Assembly (NCBI GenBank): GCA_003224835.1
Contig: QHZX01000052.1
Coordinates: forward strand, 1 to 20,616
Direction: 5' to 3'
Origin: Acidobacteriota bacterium
GTDB taxonomy: Bacteria > Acidobacteriota > Terriglobia > Terriglobales > Acidobacteriaceae
DNA: 20,616 nt
The translations under genes and the position numbers were made by a program. The notes beneath the pieces were generated by a model. The model was given only the letters and a program-made list of their open reading frames with translations. It was not told the origin of the DNA and did not search any database. Below, one piece after another: positions 15,538 to 20,616 of the stretch; the stretch's first letter is position 1, and each line of letters begins with the position of its first letter.

Positions 15538-16374
15538 ATGGCCTGTAATCCTACTGTTCTGCGGCAAGTGCCGCTCTTCGCCTTGCTAGATGACGAAGAG
15601 ACCGAGGTCCTAGCCAACCAAGTCGAGCTGAAAACTTTCGCTCCGCGGCAGCGAATTTACAAAATGGGTGACCCGGGGGATCGCGCCTATGTTCTCGTCT
15701 CGGGCACAGTGCGAGTAACTACGGTGGATGAGGACAACCAGGAGGTGGTGGTCGACCAGCCCTCGAAAGGGGAATTCTTCGGCTTCGCTTCCATGCTTGA
15801 ACAAACTCCACATCAGACCACTGCAATCGCGCAGGAAGAAACTGTCTGTCTGGAGGTGGATCGCCACGACATTTCGGTGCTGCTGCAACGCAAGCCCATG
15901 GCCGGAATGGATATGCTTACGGTGCTGGGACGTCAATTCCACGCCTCGCAGCAACTCGTTCGCGTGCGGGCCAGCCGTAATCCCAATCAGATAATTGAGG
16001 AAGAGGAAACCCACGGTGAACGTATCGCCGATTCAGTTGCCAGCTTCGGCGGATCGTGGACGTTCATCATCACCTTTCTTTCCGTTCTGGTGATCTATTC
16101 CTCTACCAATGTCTGGCTCGGGCATCGTGCTTGGGATCCGTATCCCTTCATCCTCCTCAATTTGTTTCTCTCGATGCTGGCGGCCATTCAAGCGCCGGTC
16201 ATTATGATGAGCCAAAACCGTCAGGACAAGAAAGACCGCCTGCGAAGCGAATTGGACTACGAGGTGAACAGGCGGGCTGAAGCCGGAATACAAGGTCTGG
16301 CCCGCAAGATGAATACGCTTGGCGATAAGATTGGAGACGTGGAAGATTTGTTGCGGAACAAGTTGCCCGCGTGA
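15538..16374 (+). CDS. Cyclic-nucleotide-binding-domain / DUF1003 membrane protein
   Basis: Two-domain protein of 278 residues. Residues 8-140 form a CRP-type cyclic-nucleotide-binding beta roll. The phosphate-binding cassette reads FGFASMLEQTPHQTTA (81-96), lacking the canonical Glu after FG and the Arg before the TTA, so normal cAMP binding is doubtful. Residues 160-252 are DUF1003: HGERIADSVASFGGSWTF, two transmembrane helices (about 174-192 and 202-222), WDPYPFILLNL, LSMLAAIQAPVIMMSQNR and DYEVN. A short amphipathic tail follows. GGGAGG (15528-15533) lies four bases before the ATG. It is a probable membrane sensor or gated protein; DUF1003 has no established reaction that I know of. Convergent with recX, 6 bases apart. 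Confidence 0.85.
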   Translation: MACNPTVLRQVPLFALLDDEETEVLANQVELKTFAPRQRIYKMGDPGDRAYVLVSGTVRVTTVDEDNQEVVVDQPSKGEFFGFASMLEQTPHQTTAIAQEETVCLEVDRHDISVLLQRKPMAGMDMLTVLGRQFHASQQLVRVRASRNPNQIIEEEETHGERIADSVASFGGSWTFIITFLSVLVIYSSTNVWLGHRAWDPYPFILLNLFLSMLAAIQAPVIMMSQNRQDKKDRLRSELDYEVNRRAEAGIQGLARKMNTLGDKIGDVEDLLRNKLPA

Positions 16375-16380
16375 AAAACA

Positions 16381-16923
16381 CTAAACCTCAGGTTCAGTGG
16401 ATTCATCTTCAAAACTCTCGAGGAGTTCTTCTTCGATGTCCCATTTGCGAAGAATGATGAAGATTGTCTTCGCGCCAAAGCCTGCCCGCATCAGTTGCCG
16501 AAACACTCGCGCTGTCTCTTTCTGATTGTTAGGTTTCTTCAGTCGCTTGCGCCGCAAATATTCCCGCGCTTGTTTCTCTTCATCTACTTCGCTGAAGACT
16601 GAATCCACTGCCTGGTCGATTACTTCGCCGTGAACACCCTTTATCTTCAAATCCGTGGTCACGCGCCTGCGCCCGAATTTTTCGTTATCACGTCTGAATG
16701 CGGAATACGTGGCCGCATATTTCGCGTCATTCAAATATCCCTGGTCCTTCAACTTTCGAATCACTAGTTCAACCAGCGTGACTCCGATCTCGCTTTCCGC
16801 ATCTACTCTCTGCCGTAACAATCGCTTCAGTTCCGCAATCGAGCGCATTCGACGTCCCAGTGCGCCCACAGCGTACTCATATAACTCGTGTTCGGTTTCC
16901 AGCTTACGGCGCGAAAAGCTCAT
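16381..16923 (-). CDS. recX: RecX family regulator of RecA
   Basis: RecX binds RecA filaments and modulates recombination and SOS induction. The 180-residue protein has the three-helix repeats expected: RRMRSIAELKRLLRQR (24-39), LKDQGYLNDAKYAATYSAFRR (58-78), FGRRRVTTDLKIKGV (83-97), and a final repeat with FRQLMRAGFGAKTI (140-153). It lacks a signal peptide. In E. coli recX lies between recA and alaS; here it is near alaS but recA is not in the window. The start codon follows a divergent promoter region holding a 14-bp palindrome at 16934-16947, a candidate operator. No obvious LexA box of the GAAC-N4-GTTC type was seen. Confidence 0.88.
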   Translation of the reverse strand: MSFSRRKLETEHELYEYAVGALGRRMRSIAELKRLLRQRVDAESEIGVTLVELVIRKLKDQGYLNDAKYAATYSAFRRDNEKFGRRRVTTDLKIKGVHGEVIDQAVDSVFSEVDEEKQAREYLRRKRLKKPNNQKETARVFRQLMRAGFGAKTIFIILRKWDIEEELLESFEDESTEPEV

Positions 16924-16933
16924 AATCGCAACA

Positions 16934-16947
16934 AAGTATTAATACTT
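16934..16947. promoter_or_regulatory. Perfect 14-bp palindrome between divergent recX and STAS genes
   Basis: AAGTATTAATACTT is a perfect dyad 11 bases upstream of the recX ATG. It is flanked by outer arms ATCGCAA (16925-16931) and TTGCGGAT (16952-16959), which pair with one bulge, giving a nested dyad of about 35 bases. It could be an operator for recX, the STAS gene or both. Confidence 0.4.
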
Positions 16948-17042
16948 CCGATTGCGGATATTAACAGAATCTTTACGAAACTTTTGATGACAATGGGAAC
17001 TTCAATGCGTCTATATACGTAATACCTGCATAGGAGTTAGTC

Positions 17043-17432
17043 ATGCTTACGGTAAAGAGTGAACGGGCCGGAGACGTAGTGGTAATAAAGTGCGCGGGAA
17101 GAATTGTGCGCGGCCACGAAACTATATTGCGCAATGCGGTGCTTCAGGAGAAACTTGCGCGGGTTGCGGTGCTTGATCTCTCCGAAGTGGAGTCAATCGA
17201 CGCCGGCGGCCTCACCTTGCTCGTATACCTGCATCATTGGACGGAGAACAATCGCTCTCATCTTAAGCTGGTGAATCCGCGTCCGTTCGTTTACGAAATG
17301 CTGACCCGCACACATCTTAATTGTGTGTTCGACATCTCATCGTTTAAGGACGCCTTGGTTGCTCTCGGATGCGAAGACGCTCACCAACGTGAGCGCCGTC
17401 CAATTGCAGCGGCTGCGTACTCACTTATTTAA
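17043..17432 (+). CDS. STAS-domain protein (anti-sigma factor antagonist-like) lacking the usual phospho-Ser
   Basis: A 129-residue soluble protein with a SpoIIAA/RsbV-like STAS fold: GDVVVIKCAGRIVRG strand-turn (10-24), VAVLDLSEVESIDAGGLTLLVYLHHW (41-66) and LKLVNPRPFVYEMLTRTHLNCVFDI (74-98). STAS antagonists bind and titrate anti-sigma kinases and are switched off by phosphorylation of a Ser in the DSSG loop. Here the loop is DAGG (53-56), so there is no Ser to phosphorylate and the protein may be constitutive or serve another role. AGGAG (17032-17036) lies six bases before the ATG. The last 30 residues (CEDAHQRERRPIAAAAYSLI) look like an unstructured tail. No partner kinase or sigma factor gene is adjacent. 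Confidence 0.85.
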   Translation: MLTVKSERAGDVVVIKCAGRIVRGHETILRNAVLQEKLARVAVLDLSEVESIDAGGLTLLVYLHHWTENNRSHLKLVNPRPFVYEMLTRTHLNCVFDISSFKDALVALGCEDAHQRERRPIAAAAYSLI

Positions 17433-17442
17433 TTGTGTGTTC
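17317..17442 (+). repeat. Two exact 14-bp direct repeats at the end of the STAS gene
   Basis: TTAATTGTGTGTTC occurs at 17317-17330 inside the STAS gene and at 17429-17442 across its stop codon. The copies are 112 bases apart with little similarity between their flanks. It may be coincidence or a trace of a small duplication. Confidence 0.5.
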
Positions 17443-17502
17443 TTAAGTCCGCTCGACTACTGTCCCTGCAGCCTTTGCGATCAGCTTTGAATCAGAAGCG
17501 GC

Positions 17503-18630
17503 TTACCGCCCTCCTCCAAAGCCCGTGGCCTGCATTGCATTCTTCGACATATCGCTCGTGGAGGAAATTCCCTGCATACGCAATTTGAAGTCGTCCGCAT
17601 TGGACGCGTTCTCGAGTGCCGTTTCGTAAGCCACTAGTCCTGCCTGGAACAAATCCCACAGAGACTGGTCAAACGTTTGCATTCCATACTGCGAAGTGCC
17701 GGCAGAAATCGCGTCCCGCACAGCGCGTGTTTTTTCCGGTATCAGAATACATTCGCGGATATAAGCCGTATTGATCATCACCTCGACCGCCGGAACCCGC
17801 CCTTCGGAGTCGCTCCGCCGCACCAGTCGTTGACTGATCACGGCCCGCAGCACTGCCGCCAACTGCAGGCGGATTTGTTTCTGCTCCGGAGGCGGAAACA
17901 CTGCAATGATTCGGTTAATAGTTTCAACTGCATCGAGTGTGTGCAGCGTTGAGAAAACCATGTGGCCGGTTTCCGCCGCGTGTAATGCCGTCCCGATAGT
18001 TTCCATATCGCGCATTTCGCCGACCAGGATCACGTCGGGATCCTGACGCAACGAAGCTCTCAGCGCCGCTGAAAAACTTGGCGTGTCCACTTCTACCTCA
18101 CGCTGGTTTACATAGCCTTTCTTGTCGCGATGCAGAAATTCGATTGGGTCCTCAATCGTAATAATGTGTTCAGCGCGGGTGGAGTTCACGCGGTCAATCA
18201 TCGCCGCCAGCGTTGTAGATTTACCTGAGCCGGTCACGCCCGTGACCAGCACCAGGCCGCGCGGCATTTCGCAAATCTGCTCAATCACCTTCGGTAAATA
18301 CAATTCATCCAACGCGCGAATCTTCGTCGGAATCACGCGGAGTACCAGCCCTACGTTCCCGCGCTGTTGGAACACGTTCACACGGAAGCGTCCCAAACCG
18401 GCGACGCCGTAAGCCATATCAATTTCGCTGGTCTCTTTGAACTTTTGCTTTTGCCGTGCGGACATCATGCTGAACGCCATAGTCAGCATGTCTTCGGCAG
18501 TCACACGCGGCTGATCAGTCAGCGGCACCAAGTCGCCGTCAATTCGCAGGTGAGGATAGTTTCCGACCTTTAGGTGCAAGTCGGAGGAGCGCCGCTCCAT
18601 CGCAATTCGCAGCAGATCATCTATTTGCAT
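17503..18630 (-). CDS. pilT: Type IV pilus retraction ATPase PilT
   Basis: Hexameric secretion-type ATPase that depolymerises type IV pili at the inner membrane, powering twitching. Conserved elements in order: N-terminal PAS-like region with SSDLHLKVG (15-23); Walker A GVTGSGKST (131-139); Asp box IITIEDPIEF (156-165); Walker B ILVGEMRD (201-208); His box STLHTLDA (227-234). A C-terminal ALENASNADDFKLRMQG helix corresponds to the PilT retraction motif region. Length 375 is slightly above the typical 345-370 because of a C-terminal tail rich in Ser, Met and Gly (to GFGGGR). No other pilus genes are in the window. It is convergent with the STAS gene and divergent from the sulfotransferase remnant. 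Only a weak purine-rich ribosome site precedes the ATG. Confidence 0.93.
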   Translation of the reverse strand: MQIDDLLRIAMERRSSDLHLKVGNYPHLRIDGDLVPLTDQPRVTAEDMLTMAFSMMSARQKQKFKETSEIDMAYGVAGLGRFRVNVFQQRGNVGLVLRVIPTKIRALDELYLPKVIEQICEMPRGLVLVTGVTGSGKSTTLAAMIDRVNSTRAEHIITIEDPIEFLHRDKKGYVNQREVEVDTPSFSAALRASLRQDPDVILVGEMRDMETIGTALHAAETGHMVFSTLHTLDAVETINRIIAVFPPPEQKQIRLQLAAVLRAVISQRLVRRSDSEGRVPAVEVMINTAYIRECILIPEKTRAVRDAISAGTSQYGMQTFDQSLWDLFQAGLVAYETALENASNADDFKLRMQGISSTSDMSKNAMQATGFGGGR

Positions 18631-18704
18631 GCAGACTGTTTCCCGAGATCATCTGTATCATCACCCGAATTCGTACCCCATTAAAGATGACCTAAGTAAC
18701 GCGA

Positions 18705-19807
18705 TTGCTCCCGAAGGGGCTGCATCCGCTCAATCATGTAAAATTTCGTCAATACTGCTTGGGAATTTCGCAGGCAGCTCTTCCGAAGCTGAAGCAAAGA
18801 CTGCGATTGTCACGAAATGCGTGGCTACGACTGGCCAGCAAGATCAATCGCAATCGTTCGCGTGCAGGCCCTGGAACTCGCCTGATGTACTATTCGGCCA
18901 GCGCGACGAATTCGTTCCTGGCGAAAATGCAGGCCGTCGCGTATGCAGAAGCGCTGGCAAAAGTTGAAGTTCCCCCGCCAATTGTCTTGTTAGGTTTTTG
19001 GCGATCGGGAACGACCTTCCTGCACGAGCTGTTTTGCTGTGATGCTCGGTTCGGATTTCCAAGTACCTATGCCTGCATGAACGCCGCCCATTTTTTGCTC
19101 ACGGAGCAGGGATTCCAGAAACGTCGCGGCAAGGAGCAGGCGTATCGTCCGATGGACAACATGCAGTATTCCTGGGCTTCGCCGCAAGAAGACGAGTTCG
19201 CTCTGCTCTGCATGGGCGCGCCGTCTCCGTATCAAGCGTTGCTTGTCCCTTCGCTGATGTCCGATTCTCGAACACTGCTCAATCTCCGATGGTGCTGAAG
19301 TCACCGACACACGGCTTCAGGTTGTCTTTTTTGCCGTCACTGTTTCCTGGCGCGCGTTTCGTGATCATCGAACGCAATCCGTACGAAGTGTTTGCCTCAA
19401 ATCTCAAGCTTTGGCAGACGCTCTTGGACATGTATAGCCTGGAGTCGTATTCGGCTGAGCAGATCCAAAACTTTGTTCTTGCCGCATATCTGATTCACGA
19501 GGAGACAATCGCTGAGGGGATGCGAAGCTTGGGACCGGGAACGGTGTCCCGTGTCCGTTACGAGGATCTCGTCGCTGATCCCCTTACCGAGATAAGGCGA
19601 ATTTATTCCGAGCTGAAATTGAGCGGCTTCCATGAAGCCGAGCCCGCCTTGCTGCAGCACATTGCTAGCGTGTCGAATCATCAGCGCAATCGATTCGTGC
19701 TTTCGCCGGCGCAGAAGGAGGCCGTAGATGAGGAATGGGGACCACTGATTCGCGATAAGGGGTATAAGTGGCCCGCTAACTGGCTCAGTTTAAAATCATC
19801 CGCCTAG
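18705..19807 (+). pseudogene. Sulfotransferase-family gene broken by internal deletion
   Basis: Sulfotransferases move sulfate from PAPS to glycans, lipids or other acceptors. The first frame (18705-19298) has the 5'-phosphosulfate loop LLGFWRSGTTFLH (residues 95-107) and PQEDEFALLCMGAPSPYQALLVPSL, then ends abruptly after RTLLNLR. The second frame (from about 19286) continues with PMVLKSPTHGFR, the 3'-phosphate motif FVIIERNPYEVFAS and YEDLVADP to 19807. About 25-35 residues normally between LLNLR and PMVLKSPTHG, a Trp-rich helix region, are missing and the frame shifts at 19278-19288. Start is uncertain: an in-frame TAA at 18693 leaves the TTG at 18705 as earliest start, with no good ribosome site. 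Both halves are otherwise well preserved, so the break is recent or artefactual. Confidence 0.8.
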
Positions 19808-20061
19808 TCACGATGTAGGATTTCGTCTGGGGCTTCTCTGGAGGCCACTTTCTCAGGTTTTGAGCCCCGCAACTTAGCGAAGAATCCGGCTACTGCTCGC
19901 CGAATCCTATTAGCAAATATTAGAAACATCGCCCAAACCGCGGCCAGCATTGGAAGAAAAACCTGAAAAAAAGTTCCTCCGGTCGGGTCGCCATAGGCAT
20001 ATGCCGGGCTGCCCAACAGAAAAAATGCTGTAACAAAGAATGCGACCTGACGCCGACTCAT
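19804..20061 (-). CDS. Small exported membrane protein, uncharacterised
   Basis: An 85-residue protein: signal peptide MSRRQVAFFVTAFFLLGSPAYA, then YGDPTGGTFFQVFLPMLAAVWAMFLIFANRIRRAVAGFFAKL with one transmembrane helix and a basic cytoplasmic flank, and a charged tail. The Y-x-DP-x-x-GG-x-x-FQ start is a pattern I associate with short proteins of polysaccharide or phosphodiesterase loci, with no known activity. The upstream ATG at 20223 would add 54 residues without protein-like character, so the inner ATG at 20059-20061 is preferred. AAAAGG touches the ATG directly, and TATAAT lies six bases upstream. Its stop overlaps the sulfotransferase stop (CTAG, 19804-19807). Confidence 0.65.
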   Translation of the reverse strand: MSRRQVAFFVTAFFLLGSPAYAYGDPTGGTFFQVFLPMLAAVWAMFLIFANRIRRAVAGFFAKLRGSKPEKVASREAPDEILHRD

Positions 20062-20067
20062 CCTTTT

Positions 20068-20073
20068 ATTATA
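20068..20073 (-). promoter_or_regulatory. Candidate -10 box placing transcription start at the ATG
   Basis: TATAAT on the minus strand ends six bases before the ATG of the small membrane protein, so a transcript starting at the usual distance would be leaderless or nearly so. No convincing -35 is seen. Could be chance in an AT-rich stretch. Confidence 0.3.
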
Positions 20074-20126
20074 GCTTTTGAACCCAAGGAACCCCGAGCT
20101 TCGATAATGTTCGCCGCAGAATAAAT

Positions 20127-20616
20127 CTACTTGGCCGCCGAACTTTGCCACTGCACTCCAGGATATAGGCTGGACAGATGAACTGTTCGATAAGACTCCT
20201 GGCCGCTTACATAGAGTTCCCAAACAGGCTCGGCGGGCTGCTGACGCGTAACCTCCACGATTTTCGCATCAACTTTGTCTTGTGGCGTAAACATCGGGAG
20301 GAAAGAAATCGAGATCGCAACCACTACGAAGAAACTCGGTCTGTTTATTCGCTGGAGAGCTGAAATCAGTGTTCCCCGAACGTGACCACGTCTCGCGCGA
20401 TTATCCTTTTGATCAAATCTCATTTCGCTCTGACCGGAAACTAAAACAATTGCGTCGATCATCAATCCAATCGCCACCGCGATGCCGCCGAGCACTGGAA
20501 GCAAGGCTCCGATCACCAGGATTGGACTCGCCGCTAACGGCATGAGGACCTTAGGAATAGGCCCAAATAAAATCACCAGAACCACGCTCAGGATTGCCAA
20601 TTCTTCCAATACCGTC
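20127..20616 (-). pseudogene. Remnant of CusA/CzcA-type RND efflux pump, C-terminus replaced; open at window end
   Basis: The frame is open at the window edge, so more may lie upstream. Residues 1-110 (counted from the TTG at 20609) match the inner-membrane core of heavy-metal RND pumps: two hydrophobic helices (LSVVLVILFG, SPILVIGALLPV), GGIAVAIGLMIDAIV with the conserved D52, a charged cytoplasmic loop, and INRPSFFVVVAISISFLPMFT (88-108). The typical dozen or so residues between ALLPV and LGGIAVAIG (a GVSLNIMS-like stretch) are missing in frame near 20490-20495. RND similarity stops at FTPQ (about 20281-20287). The last 50 residues (DKVDAKIVEV to the end) are unrelated to RND pumps, which normally continue for hundreds of residues. 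So this is a truncated gene or fusion joint rather than a working pump. Confidence 0.65.

Noticed and set aside
16384..16395. AACCTCAGGTT-like short palindrome between two convergent genes as terminator
   Set aside because: The arms are only 4-5 bases with no loop or U-tract, and it lies inside the recX end.
20062..20223. N-terminal extension of the small membrane protein to the ATG at 20223
   Set aside because: The 54 extra residues overlap the RND remnant and precede a complete signal peptide, so the inner ATG is preferred.

Overview
The window looks like chromosomal DNA of a soil-type Gram-negative bacterium, most likely an Acidobacteriota member. This is inferred from protein style (cNMP/DUF1003 fusion, PilT-type ATPase, exported PQQ and c-type cytochrome proteins, Tat-exported sugar-acid enzymes) and from GC-rich palindromes inside coding sequence. 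No rRNA, tRNA, CRISPR array, transposase or phage gene was found.

Region 1 (1-11887) is a carbohydrate/amino-sugar catabolism locus made mostly of exported enzymes. A minus-strand operon runs NagB-like deaminase > discoidin-domain glycosidase-like protein > polysaccharide deacetylase > RraA-family protein (cut by the window start). Head-to-head with it is a broken plus-strand paralogue of the glycosidase (4415-6539). A second minus-strand group runs PQQ alcohol dehydrogenase (broken) > Tat-type RidA > Tat-type SelA/DgaE-like PLP enzyme. Divergent from it are a di-heme cytochrome c and an SMP-30/gluconolactonase. A plausible reading is polymer de-N-acetylation and cleavage, oxidation by PQQ enzyme plus cytochrome, lactone opening, PLP-dependent ammonia elimination with RidA clearing enamine/imine, and an RraA-type aldolase step, largely outside the cytoplasm.

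Region 2 (12167-18630) is housekeeping and signalling: PilZ protein, alaS, cyclic-nucleotide-domain/DUF1003 membrane protein, recX, a STAS protein and pilT. alaS carries two short palindromic insertions read in frame as extra peptide.

Region 3 (18705-20616) holds a broken sulfotransferase, a small membrane protein and a remnant of a CusA/CzcA-type RND pump.

A pattern across the window is that five genes (glycosidase paralogue, SelA-like, PQQ dehydrogenase, sulfotransferase, RND pump) each lack one short internal block while the flanks are well preserved. Three of these losses shift the frame. This is either deletion-driven decay or a systematic assembly error, and it should be settled before any of these genes is called a pseudogene.
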